From: an uncultured Lachnospiraceae bacterium
GTDB taxonomy: Bacteria; Bacillota; Clostridia; Lachnospirales; Lachnospiraceae
Length of the DNA stretch: 32,864 bases
Reading direction: 5' to 3'
Assembly: GCA_946623875.1 (NCBI GenBank)
Contig: CAMORO010000024.1
Coordinates: 1 to 32,864 of the forward strand
The notes beneath the pieces are model-generated. The model saw only the letters and a list, made by a program, of their open reading frames with translations, made no database searches and was not told the DNA's origin. A program made the position numbers and the translations under genes. Each line of letters begins with the position of its first letter. Position 1 is the first letter of the stretch. Positions 24,948 through 32,837 of the stretch are shown here, piece by piece.

Positions 24948-26432
24948 ATGTTAATTGTATATGGCCTTGCAGCAGCAGTGATCATATTATTTATGATCGT
25001 ATTTAACAGATCAGATGTCCTGAAGCAGGCCGGTCTTATCAGACTGCTTGTAAATGACAGGGTAAAAAGCGGACTCAAAAAGGTGTATCTTGCGGAGGAT
25101 ACCTTTGATAAGGGTATTGAATTCTGTAAAAAGAAGATAAACGTGACTGTAGTTACAGTCCTTGCAGGATTACTTGCCGCATTTGCTTATGAGCTTGTAA
25201 GCATGGGTTCATCCGGACTTATTAACGGAAATATGATAATGCGGAACGGTTATCAGGGCAGTCCCAGAAATGTAAGGATCAGGGTCAGAGACATACAGAC
25301 TGAAGAATCGCAGGTCATTGATGTTAAGGTAAGCGAAAGAAAGTACAGTATTCCGGAACTTGAACGGATGGCGGCTGAAGCTGATGCCGTTATAAGCGGG
25401 GTTATGCTTGCGGATAACGTAAATCCTGACAGAATAACAGGAGATATGGATTTCCCTACATCGATAAAAGGCTATCCGTTCAGGATATCCTGGAGAACCG
25501 ATGATCCGCTGCTCATAAATTCAAAGGGTGTTCTTAACAGGGAAAGACTTGATAAGCTCAAGGAGAAAAAGGACATAAGCGAAGGGATCGTTATCGGTAT
25601 CCATGCGGAGCTTTCATATGAGGATTACCTGTATGAGATGCATATGACCACACGTGTATATCAGGATGATGCAGACAAAGAGTATTCACTGGCGGAATAT
25701 CTTAAACTGATGATCGATGAGCTTGATCTGAACACGAGGGAAGAGGAATATCTTGTATTGCCTGAAAGGGTTGAGAATATAGGACTGGCTTATGAAGAAG
25801 CGGGTGGCAAAAAGAGTGCGGTATTACTTTTAATGGTGATCGTGGCTGCGACTGCCATTTATTTCAGGGAGGATCAGGAGGTGATAGACAAGGTCAGGAG
25901 ACGGGATATTGAGCTTATGAATGATTATCCCGTACTTGTGAATAAGTTTGTTCTGTTTTATTCCGCAGGACTTACCACAAGAGGAATATGGAGTAAACTG
26001 TGCAGGGATTACCTGATAAAGAGAGATAAGGATGAGAAGAACAACAGAAGAAATACCGGTAAAAAAGGAAGCAGTAAGAGTATCAATAAGAAAAAAAGCA
26101 GGAAATATCTGTATGAGGAGATGCTTCTGTGTGAGGGATGGATGAATGAGGGAATGGGTGAGATTGCAGCATATGAGGCTTTCGCCGCAAGGTGTGGTTT
26201 GAACAGATACAGACAGTTTATCTCTCTTATCAGCCAGGCTATGGGTAAGGGCAGGGCAGATCTGCTGCCGATGCTTGAAAGAGAGGCACAGGATGCGTTT
26301 ACCGAAAGAAAGAACAGGGCAAAGGAATTGGGTGAGGAGGCCGGTACCAAGATGCTGTTCCCAATGCTGCTTATGCTGCTGATCGTACTGATCATAGTAA
26401 TGGTTCCCGCGTTTGTGACTTTCAGGATGTAA
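24948..26432 (+). CDS. tadC: TadC-like platform protein with large extracytoplasmic insertion
   Basis: The protein has 494 residues, against about 300 for standard TadC. An N-terminal membrane helix (LIVYGLAAAVIILFMIVF) is followed by a second at about residues 65-85 (VTVVTVLAGLLAAFAYELV). A soluble stretch of about 200 residues begins RNGYQGSPRNVRIRVRDIQ and includes LERMAAEADAVISGVML and FRISWRTDDPLLINSKGVL. A third helix (SAVLLLMVIVAATAIYF) leads to the cytoplasmic F-domain part with NDYPVLVNKFVLFYSAGLT, SLISQAMGKGRADLLPML and EAGTKMLFPMLLMLLIVL. By topology the inserted domain should lie outside the membrane. A very basic patch (KNNRRNTGKKGSSKSINKKK) sits inside the F domain. Its stop is followed 3 bases later by copy B of the 71-bp element. 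Confidence 0.88.
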   Translation: MLIVYGLAAAVIILFMIVFNRSDVLKQAGLIRLLVNDRVKSGLKKVYLAEDTFDKGIEFCKKKINVTVVTVLAGLLAAFAYELVSMGSSGLINGNMIMRNGYQGSPRNVRIRVRDIQTEESQVIDVKVSERKYSIPELERMAAEADAVISGVMLADNVNPDRITGDMDFPTSIKGYPFRISWRTDDPLLINSKGVLNRERLDKLKEKKDISEGIVIGIHAELSYEDYLYEMHMTTRVYQDDADKEYSLAEYLKLMIDELDLNTREEEYLVLPERVENIGLAYEEAGGKKSAVLLLMVIVAATAIYFREDQEVIDKVRRRDIELMNDYPVLVNKFVLFYSAGLTTRGIWSKLCRDYLIKRDKDEKNNRRNTGKKGSSKSINKKKSRKYLYEEMLLCEGWMNEGMGEIAAYEAFAARCGLNRYRQFISLISQAMGKGRADLLPMLEREAQDAFTERKNRAKELGEEAGTKMLFPMLLMLLIVLIIVMVPAFVTFRM

Positions 26433-26435
26433 CAC

Positions 26436-26506
26436 AGAATAGCAGATTTCATAAGAAAACAGGTATTGGTAATGGACAGGGCGCTGCTGAAAGAAGGGGC
26501 GTGTCA
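26436..26506 (+). repeat. Copy B of the duplicated 71-bp element, upstream of the pilin gene
   Basis: A gapless match (58/71) to 21741-21811. It fills the tadC-flp gap, the longest gap inside the operon. The frame that is open in copy A is also open here (RIADFIRKQVLVMDRALLKE, then GACHKR and TGA at 26514). It is in phase with tadC directly after the tadC TAA and has no upstream start. The helices drawn for copy A are partly broken here: one compensatory change (A-T to G-C), but several mismatches. The outer GAC/GTC and the loop TGAAA are kept. Confidence 0.85.
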
Positions 26507-26553
26507 CAAAAGATGAAAAGGATAATTACAAAAACGTTAAGGAGGAAAAATCT

Positions 26554-26754
26554 ATGATAACAATTGTAAATGCAGTGAGGAACTGTATAAACGCAGCCGG
26601 CAGGTGTGCAAAGGATAATAAAGGGATAGGTGTGGTCGAGCTGATACTTATTTTGGTCGTGCTTATAGGCCTTGTAGTGATCTTTCGTGATCAACTGACC
26701 TCTCTTGTTAACGGTATTTTTGAAAGGATAGTTAATGACAGCTCGGCTGTTTAG
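26554..26754 (+). CDS. flp: Flp1-like pilin precursor
   Basis: This is a 66-residue prepilin, the structural subunit of the Tad (type IVb) pilus. The cytoplasmic leader runs to Gly24 (CAKDNKG), followed by mature IGVVELILILVVLIGLVVIF with Glu at mature position 5, the residue required for processing and assembly. The mature chain of 42 residues ends FRDQLTSLVNGIFERI, as in Flp1-like (Pfam Flp1_like) pilins of Firmicutes. Leader cleavage is expected by the TadV peptidase encoded downstream. A very strong AAGGAGG precedes the start. Its 120-base upstream gap with the 71-bp element could set a higher expression level than its neighbours. The next gene overlaps its end by 20 bases. Confidence 0.93.
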   Translation: MITIVNAVRNCINAAGRCAKDNKGIGVVELILILVVLIGLVVIFRDQLTSLVNGIFERIVNDSSAV

Positions 26755-28129
26755 GACAAAAGAAAACGGAGAGATAACAGTATTTCTGTCAATGGTACTT
26801 GCTTCGTTCATAGGGCTTGCTGTTGTAATTATACAGAGTGCCAGGCTTCAGCTCATCAGGATGAACGTAGAAGGTGTAATGGATGCAGGTCTGCATTCGT
26901 GTTTTGGGGAATATGACCGGAAGCTGTTTAAGAGATATGATCTTCTTTTTATAGACAGCAGCTACAGAGGAGAGTGTGAAGCAGGGATTGACAGTGTTAT
27001 AGGACATCTGTGCCGGTATATGACTGCAAATACAGACTATTCGGACACTTCCGCAACCGGTGAATGGTATGGTGAGACTGTGGGAAATGCAGAGGCAACG
27101 GGATATGTACTTGCGTCCGATGAAGGAGGTATGGTGCTTAAATCACAGGCGTCGGATTATATGATCAGATATGGCGAATCCAAATATACAGACCGGATAA
27201 ATGCAAACAGACAGGGGCTGTCCGATACATCCGGGGATTATATGGGTGAATGGGATGCTCTTATAGATGCTGTGAATGCCTATGGATTTCCTCTTATGAA
27301 TCCCGGAGAAGAAGTAAGGAGAATGGTACTTGATGAAGATGAGTTCATTAACGGGAGTATCCTAAACAGTATGAGGACAGGCGATATCCCGTCAGGGAGA
27401 AGCCTTAAACAGGGAAAAGGCGGAAAAAAGACAGATAAACGCTATTGTTCGGATGAAGCATTCATCGAGTACATTATGCAGAAGTGTGGCTGCTATACAG
27501 AGAATGATGATGAACAGCAGCTCATATGTGAGATCGAGTATCTGTTATACGGGAATGACAATGACGGGGATAATATGCTTAAGATCATTAAGCGTCTGAC
27601 CGAACAAAGGGAATGGGATAATATCAGGTGTATAAGAAGTGATGGTGGTAAGGTGCAGGCCGCATGGAATAAGGCATATGAAGTTGTGGAATACAATATG
27701 CCGGTGTATATGGAATTGCCGGATACTGCGCTGGTGGGGCTGGTATGTGATTCTATCGTGTATGCATGGGCATATGCGGAGTCTGCAGCAGATGTAAGCC
27801 GTTTATTGAACGGAGGTAACTGTCCGGTTGTAAAGTCGGGATCGGATATAATGCTTTCGCTTGATGAGCTTCTGAATTTCAGATCCTGTCTGAATGGATC
27901 GGGTGGAGCCGGTATAAGCTATAAGGATTATGTTGGTATATTTCTGACAGAAATACCGGATGAAATAAGAAGATCAAGGCTGATGGATATAATAGAAGGC
28001 AATTTCAGGTGCTTTTACAATGATAACTTCCGTATTGACGGATGTGTTGAATATCTTGAGGCAGAAGTGGAAATGACAAGTTCGTATGGCTTCAGGCACG
28101 TAATAAAACGTGACCTTATATATGAATAG
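26735..28129 (+). CDS. DUF5702 protein, TadG-like minor pilus component
   Basis: The protein has 464 residues. An N-terminal segment typical of TadE/TadG-type proteins (KENGEITVFLSMVLASFIGL then AVVIIQSARLQLIRMNVEGV) puts one membrane helix at about residues 12-35 with the rest outside. The motif DAGLHSCFGEYDRKLFKRYD and LLFIDSSYRG fits DUF5702 proteins of clostridial Tad loci. The long extracellular part has no enzyme motif I can identify. It contains a conserved-looking EAEVEMTSSYGFRH near the C-terminus. The start lies inside flp, with AAAGGA upstream, so its translation is coupled to that of the pilin. Its role is presumably in pilus structure or initiation, inferred from context. Confidence 0.85.
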   Translation: MTARLFRTKENGEITVFLSMVLASFIGLAVVIIQSARLQLIRMNVEGVMDAGLHSCFGEYDRKLFKRYDLLFIDSSYRGECEAGIDSVIGHLCRYMTANTDYSDTSATGEWYGETVGNAEATGYVLASDEGGMVLKSQASDYMIRYGESKYTDRINANRQGLSDTSGDYMGEWDALIDAVNAYGFPLMNPGEEVRRMVLDEDEFINGSILNSMRTGDIPSGRSLKQGKGGKKTDKRYCSDEAFIEYIMQKCGCYTENDDEQQLICEIEYLLYGNDNDGDNMLKIIKRLTEQREWDNIRCIRSDGGKVQAAWNKAYEVVEYNMPVYMELPDTALVGLVCDSIVYAWAYAESAADVSRLLNGGNCPVVKSGSDIMLSLDELLNFRSCLNGSGGAGISYKDYVGIFLTEIPDEIRRSRLMDIIEGNFRCFYNDNFRIDGCVEYLEAEVEMTSSYGFRHVIKRDLIYE

Positions 28130-28131
28130 AT

Positions 28132-29019
28132 ATGATCCCGGGAAAGGCTAAAGTGCAGGAAACTATAAACAATTGTAATAAAAAAGGGAATATGCTGATC
28201 GGACCGGGTCAATGGCAGGTTCCCAAAACCTGTGTGGCACGAAGGTCTTTCCCGTGGAACATAAGATGTACGGTGCAGGGAAGTCTTACCATAGAGGCAT
28301 CCCTGGTCATACCGGTATTTATTTTTGCCATGTTCATGGTATTGTCCGTTATCAATCTGTTAAGGTTTCACTTAAATCTTCAGGAGGCTGTACATCAGGA
28401 GACAAAGAAGCTTGCACTGTCGGCATTTGACGCAGGATTTGATTGTCAGACAGACAGCGTAAGAGCAGGAGTACTTTCTTTACTCGACAATAAGCTTGTG
28501 GAAAGGGCACCTGTAAGAAACGGAGCAGAAGGTATTGATTTTTCCGGCAGCAGGCTTGATAACAGGGAACTGATCGAGATAAACGCGTCATACGAAGCAG
28601 AACTCCCTTATGATTCAATGGGATTGTTTGATTATCACTTTACGGCCGGGTGTGTTATGCATACATATACCGGCTATGAAAAGGACCTGAATGAGCGGGA
28701 TGTAAACAGAAAAGAGGAGGAGTACGTATATGTTACTCCGACGGGTACGGTTTATCATAAGGACAGGGAATGTACATATTTGAGGTTATCGATAAAGGAG
28801 ACATCAAGGGACAGCCTGAAAGATTTAAGGAACAGCTCCGGGCATAAATACTATGCCTGTGAGAAATGCGGCAGGAAATCCGGCAGCAGTGTGTATATTA
28901 CATCAGACGGAACCTGCTATCATGGCAGTTTATCCTGTCCGGGACTGAAACGTACGGTTTCATGTATACCACTGTCCGAGTGCGGAGGCAGAGGTCCATG
29001 TTCAAGATGTTCGCATTAA
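28132..29019 (+). CDS. TadE-like pseudopilin with duplicated Cys-rich C-terminal motif
   Basis: The protein has 295 residues. A long cytoplasmic leader ends RCTVQG (Gly50) before SLTIEASLVIPVFIFAMFMV, with Glu at mature position 5: a prepilin-type processing site and TadE-like membrane helix. After an extracellular domain (to about residue 200), the C-terminus carries two similar units. The first is YVYVTPTGTVYHKDRECTYL and ends YYACEKCG. The second is VYITSDGTCYHGSLSCPGL and ends GPCSRC. Each has a Y-H...C and a C-x-x-C, which looks like a metal-binding or Ada-like module. A second possible start at 28192 (AAAGGG upstream) would shorten the leader to 30 residues. It begins two bases after the DUF5702 stop. 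Confidence 0.82.
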   Translation: MIPGKAKVQETINNCNKKGNMLIGPGQWQVPKTCVARRSFPWNIRCTVQGSLTIEASLVIPVFIFAMFMVLSVINLLRFHLNLQEAVHQETKKLALSAFDAGFDCQTDSVRAGVLSLLDNKLVERAPVRNGAEGIDFSGSRLDNRELIEINASYEAELPYDSMGLFDYHFTAGCVMHTYTGYEKDLNERDVNRKEEEYVYVTPTGTVYHKDRECTYLRLSIKETSRDSLKDLRNSSGHKYYACEKCGRKSGSSVYITSDGTCYHGSLSCPGLKRTVSCIPLSECGGRGPCSRCSH

Positions 29020-29032
29020 AGAAGGTGATACA

Positions 29033-29497
29033 ATGATATTTCTAAGTTTATTTCTACTGATCATCAGCAGTTATACAGATCTAAGGGAACGCGGCATCAG
29101 CCTTATGCTGCTTGCCGTATCCCTCATATCCTGTATCGCTCTTATGACGGGTGTTGAAATATACGGAAACATTACGGGATTACCGGAATGGTTTATCCTG
29201 TATGAACCTAAGATGATAAATATCCTTGCAGCGTTGCTGCCCGGATTGTTTCTGCTTATCGTACACAGGATATCGGAAGGATCCATCGGTAAAGGAGATG
29301 TATACGTGGTTCTTATACTCGGACTGATGCTGGGACTTTACAATACCGGTGTTCTGCTGATGATGTCGATGGTATTCACAGCCGTATTCGGACTTATCTA
29401 TATGAAGCTGAAGGGAATGGGAAGAAAGGCAGCTCTTCCGTTTATGCCGTTTCTTCTTTCCGCACATGTTGTACAGATAGTATTTATGCATATTTAA
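29033..29497 (+). CDS. tadV: Prepilin peptidase TadV/CpaA (A24 family)
   Basis: This is a short 154-residue membrane aspartic peptidase that cleaves the leader of Flp and of TadE-type pseudopilins. Both catalytic Asp motifs are visible: SYTDLRERGIS near the N-terminus and the GxGD-type SIGKGDVYVVLILGLMLGLY. Four to five hydrophobic segments are predicted (ILAALLPGLFLLIVH, NTGVLLMMSMVFTAVFGLIY, LPFMPFLLSAHVVQIVF). It lacks the N-terminal methylase domain of PilD, as is usual for TadV. It has a good AAGGTG ribosome site 13 bases after the preceding gene. Confidence 0.92.
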   Translation: MIFLSLFLLIISSYTDLRERGISLMLLAVSLISCIALMTGVEIYGNITGLPEWFILYEPKMINILAALLPGLFLLIVHRISEGSIGKGDVYVVLILGLMLGLYNTGVLLMMSMVFTAVFGLIYMKLKGMGRKAALPFMPFLLSAHVVQIVFMHI

Positions 29498-29506
29498 GGA
29501 TGGAAA

Positions 29507-29950
29507 ATGTTTAAAAAAATGGAAAAAGGCAGCCTTACCATAGAGCTTACGCTGTTAATGCCTTTCATATTGGGATTGTTCATATTGATCATATTTTCGG
29601 GTTTCATTCTGCATGACAAATGTGTGGTAAATAAAGCATGTTTGTCGGCAGCTCTTCGGGGAAGTGAGGAGGATGAGGATGATCAGGCCATTAACAGGGC
29701 TTATGAGGCTCTCGATGAAGTCATTCCCGAACATCTCATCGGGAAATGGGATTACAGTACACAGGTTGATATAGGTGAGGATGAAGTAAGGATAACATTT
29801 CGCGGTGATACCGGGATTGGCAAAGGACTGGTCAACAGGGTATTGTCCATAGCGGGAACAAGTCACAGCTATGAGTGCACAAGCTGCAGATTAAGAGAAG
29901 AAGATTATTTAAGAACAAAAAAGAAATCGGGGGCAGGATATTGTTTATAG
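29507..29950 (+). CDS. TadE-like pseudopilin
   Basis: The protein has 147 residues. A short leader MFKKMEKG is followed by SLTIELTLLMPFILGLFILI, a TadE-type membrane helix with Glu at mature position 5 and a prepilin cleavage site after Gly8. The extracellular part includes LSAALRGSEEDEDDQAINRA and a beta-rich segment, and ends in a Cys-containing tail (YECTSCRLREEDYL). It is likely processed by TadV and acts as a minor pilin in Tad pilus assembly. It starts 9 bases after tadV with AAGGA upstream, and its end overlaps the FHA gene by 10 bases. Confidence 0.88.
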   Translation: MFKKMEKGSLTIELTLLMPFILGLFILIIFSGFILHDKCVVNKACLSAALRGSEEDEDDQAINRAYEALDEVIPEHLIGKWDYSTQVDIGEDEVRITFRGDTGIGKGLVNRVLSIAGTSHSYECTSCRLREEDYLRTKKKSGAGYCL

Positions 29951-31410
29951 AAAGCTATGATTACGGAATTAACGGGAACTATCTGATACTGGACGATTCT
30001 GAGGCAGTTAGTCAAAACACGGACCGGGGAGAGGACAGTGGAGAAAACAGCACGGCAAGCAGCTCAGAAAGCATTAACGAAAACAGAGATATTTCAACAG
30101 GTTATATTCCTCGTATGCTTGTTGAGAATCATATACCTTCGTTTTTGGAATGCAGCATTGTACATTCAGATGGCAGGGAAAGATACATATATGACATAAC
30201 ATCGCGGACAAGTCTGACAGATATGTATGAGCATACCAGGATGGATCACAGGTTTTTATTGAGCTTTATAGATGCGGTGGCTGCGGTTCTTGAGAATGCG
30301 GAGGAATATCTTCTCCCTTGTGAACATATCATATTTGATCCCGGATATATTTATGCAGACAGGGGGACCGATATGATATCGTGGTGCTATTATCCCGGTC
30401 ATTTTTCGGAGTTAAAACAGAGTATGACAACCCTCGCAGAGTATATTCTTGAAAGAGCCGATCACACAAGCAGGGATACCGTAAATCTGGCGTATGATTT
30501 CTACAAGCAGGTGATAAACGGAGATTATTCCCTGAGGAGACTGACGATCCGCTCTGAAACCGAGTCCGCGGCTTCGAAGGAGGAAGAGGAAGAAAACTAT
30601 CTTATAGAGGATGATTCTGATTTCTATTTACCTGACGAGGATGATGAACCTGTTATTCCGGCTTCGGGGAAGATAATATCGGGAGTATGTATTTTTGTTC
30701 TTGTTGTTATATCAGGTGTGATACTTGCAAGTGCTCTTTGCAGCAATCCGTTATTATCGATCCTGCTTGGGATGCGTGAAATGCAGGTGTTTTTGGGATT
30801 GAGCGGTGCACTGTCACTGCTGATGCCGACGATCATATTGGTAAAATGGTTTAATAAGGTCAGAGATTTCAGGAAAAAACTGGAAGACTCAAAGGCAGGT
30901 ATAAATGATATCTATCATGAAATGGAATCTTCGGAATATGCGGGAAATACCGGGAGGCTTGCGGCATCGGATAGAAATGGAAGCCCGGACTGCTTATTTA
31001 TGCCTGACCGGGAACGGACAGAAGCTATTAACAGGAAACACGGTACGATGAGATTAAGTACTGATGATCATGACGAATTAAATAACCACCGCGATGATAC
31101 ACTGAGACAGAATAACTGTTTTCACAGACTTGTACAGATAACCGGAGACGGTATAAATGAACTGAAGATAGGTAAACTGCCGTTTATCATCGGTAAACGA
31201 AAGAGTGTATGTGATGCTGTTTTGGCTTCCGATGCGGTAAGCCGTGTACATGCCAAGCTGTTTCTGGAAAACGGGGCATACTATGTATCGGATCTTAACA
31301 GCACAAACGGAACATTTGTAAATGGCAGCAGGCTCAGGGCAAATGAAAAGAAGAGACTTACCGATAATGATGAAATACGTTTCGGTAAGGAGCTCTTCTA
31401 CTTCAGGTGA
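29941..31410 (+). CDS. DUF6382/FHA-domain membrane protein of the Tad locus
   Basis: The protein has 489 residues if started at TTG 29941, with GGGGGCAGG upstream and where similarity begins (FIESYDYGINGNYLILDD). An ATG at 29875 lies deep inside the previous gene. About residues 1-200 fit DUF6382, a domain of clostridial Tad loci (IPSFLECSIVHSDGRERYIY, CEHIIFDPGYIYAD). Two membrane helices lie around 240-305 (IISGVCIFVLVVISGVILAS, VFLGLSGALSLLMPTIILV). The last roughly 85 residues are an FHA domain: PFIIGKRKSVCDAVLASDAV, SRVHAKLFLENGAYYVSDLN and STNGTFVNG. FHA domains bind phosphothreonine peptides, so pilus activity may be tied to Ser/Thr kinase signalling; no kinase is in the window. Confidence 0.88.
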   Translation: MFIESYDYGINGNYLILDDSEAVSQNTDRGEDSGENSTASSSESINENRDISTGYIPRMLVENHIPSFLECSIVHSDGRERYIYDITSRTSLTDMYEHTRMDHRFLLSFIDAVAAVLENAEEYLLPCEHIIFDPGYIYADRGTDMISWCYYPGHFSELKQSMTTLAEYILERADHTSRDTVNLAYDFYKQVINGDYSLRRLTIRSETESAASKEEEEENYLIEDDSDFYLPDEDDEPVIPASGKIISGVCIFVLVVISGVILASALCSNPLLSILLGMREMQVFLGLSGALSLLMPTIILVKWFNKVRDFRKKLEDSKAGINDIYHEMESSEYAGNTGRLAASDRNGSPDCLFMPDRERTEAINRKHGTMRLSTDDHDELNNHRDDTLRQNNCFHRLVQITGDGINELKIGKLPFIIGKRKSVCDAVLASDAVSRVHAKLFLENGAYYVSDLNSTNGTFVNGSRLRANEKKRLTDNDEIRFGKELFYFR

Positions 31411-31419
31411 TCTTTATTA

Positions 31420-31833
31420 TCATTTGGTCTTTAACATGTCACGCAGTGCCTTCAGCTCATCCTCCGAGGGCTTGCCCGGTTTCCACTGCAGCAGAGCTTT
31501 GTCATCCTTATATCTGGGAATGAGATGCATATGGAAATGAAATACGGTCTGGCCGGCTGCTTCTCCGTTGTTCTGCAGGATGTTGAAGCCGTCGCAGTTG
31601 AGCTTCTCTGTCATTTGCGTACTCAGTTTCTTTGCAAGCCGGAATGCCTTTCCTGCTGTTTCATCATCAATCTCATAGATGTTGGCGTAATGCTCCTTGG
31701 GAAGTATGAGAGCGTGTCCTCTGGTTGCGGGATTAACATCCAGTATCACTGTGAAATCCTCATCCTCATAGATCACGTTGGTGTCAAACACTCCGTTAGC
31801 CAGCTTGCAGAAAATACAATCATCCTTCATCAT
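31420..31833 (-). CDS. HIT-family nucleotide hydrolase
   Basis: This is a 137-residue histidine-triad protein. The catalytic triad is HFHMHLIP (His99, His101, His103). DCIFCK at residues 5-10, with an upstream PKEHYANI, fits the zinc-binding HIT subgroup (HinT-like or protein kinase C inhibitor-like). Such enzymes hydrolyse nucleoside phosphoramidates and aminoacyl-adenylates in the cytoplasm. The start has AGGAGG in the end of the upstream gene, whose stop overlaps this gene's start codon, so the two are coupled. It converges on the FHA gene with only 9 bases between and no visible terminator. Confidence 0.94.
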   Translation of the reverse strand: MMKDDCIFCKLANGVFDTNVIYEDEDFTVILDVNPATRGHALILPKEHYANIYEIDDETAGKAFRLAKKLSTQMTEKLNCDGFNILQNNGEAAGQTVFHFHMHLIPRYKDDKALLQWKPGKPSEDELKALRDMLKTK

Positions 31834-32837
31834 ATGTGTTCCTCCTGTGTAAAATTAAATATTTTGTCAAGCATTCTGTAGCGTGAGAAATCGCCCTTAA
31901 CCTGCATATCTCCCGATAAAAATGCACGATGGAAGCTCATCTGGCCCGATACTATCCGGTTGAGGACATCATCACTTAACTTGCACAATACTTCGGGATC
32001 ATCATGATTACCGTAATAGCAGTTAAGCTCCGAATCACTGATCTCAACGATAAGAGGTTTCTTTTTATCGGTTATCATGAACTTGTAGATACAGTTGACG
32101 GAATTGGCGGGGTTGAATTTCTGTCTGAAATCTGAAATATACAGGGCATTCTCATCAATTCCTCTGTGTTCCATTTTTCCCCTGAACAGATTGGCCAGTT
32201 CCTCTATATCCTCCCGCTGTTTTTGTACATAGCTTTCATCAGCCGCATATTTGGATAGCTGTTCCGATTCCTGGGGAGTGAGGGGTATTGCCCTGTTGGT
32301 ATTGTTTATCTTATTTACAGCCTTGTTACTTGCGGGAAGTGATTTGGTCTTCTGTGAGATCGTGCGGTAGAGGTTTTCGGCTTTTTTTTCTATTATATTA
32401 AGGTATTCCTGATTAAGCTCAAAGGTAACAAGATCATCAATATATCCGCACAGACCTTCACAGGGAAGTCCGCCAAGGATTTCCCATGCAAGGGCAATAT
32501 CCGTCATTGCTTCACGTTCACCGGGGGCTGTTGACATTACTATCGGACACATATAAGTGTTTTCTATCTTTTCCTTGTTTCCGTAAAGCCAGCAGGAGTC
32601 AAGAAACTGCTGCATGAATCCGCCGATGCCGAACCATTCGACCGTTGTAGCCAGTATGATGCCGTCTGCGTCATTGATCGATGCAGGAAGGGTGGTTATG
32701 GTATTCTTAAGCTCATAGAGGTTAAAGCGTTCGACCTTGACATTCAGTTCATCAAGTACCCCCTGCATCTTGTTAAGTACAAACAGGGTTGGGTCATCGA
32801 TTATACCGCGACCTCCGTAATAAATGTTTATCTTCAT
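31830..32837 (-). CDS. Flavodoxin-like/NADPH-dependent FMN reductase fused to an SCP2-like domain
   Basis: The protein has 335 residues. About 1-165 are a flavodoxin-like fold: MKINIYYGGRGIIDDPTLFV, DADGIILATTVEWFGIGGFM and QQFLDSCWLYG match the FMN-binding loops of multimeric flavodoxin/NADPH-dependent FMN reductases. A charged linker rich in Asn, Lys and Ser (about 165-215) follows. The C-terminal roughly 110 residues resemble an SCP-2 lipid-binding domain (CIYKFMITDKKKPLIVEISD, LNRIVSGQMSFHRAFLSGDM, QVKGDFSRYRMLDKIF). The combination suggests a redox protein acting on a hydrophobic substrate, but the substrate is unknown. GGAGATGAG lies just before the start. The stop overlaps the HIT gene, and the promoter is probably beyond the window. 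Confidence 0.85.
   Translation of the reverse strand: MKINIYYGGRGIIDDPTLFVLNKMQGVLDELNVKVERFNLYELKNTITTLPASINDADGIILATTVEWFGIGGFMQQFLDSCWLYGNKEKIENTYMCPIVMSTAPGEREAMTDIALAWEILGGLPCEGLCGYIDDLVTFELNQEYLNIIEKKAENLYRTISQKTKSLPASNKAVNKINNTNRAIPLTPQESEQLSKYAADESYVQKQREDIEELANLFRGKMEHRGIDENALYISDFRQKFNPANSVNCIYKFMITDKKKPLIVEISDSELNCYYGNHDDPEVLCKLSDDVLNRIVSGQMSFHRAFLSGDMQVKGDFSRYRMLDKIFNFTQEEHI

Noticed and set aside
31411-31419. Terminator between the converging FHA and HIT genes
   Set aside because: Only 9 bases separate the stops, and no stem with a T-run was found on either strand nearby.
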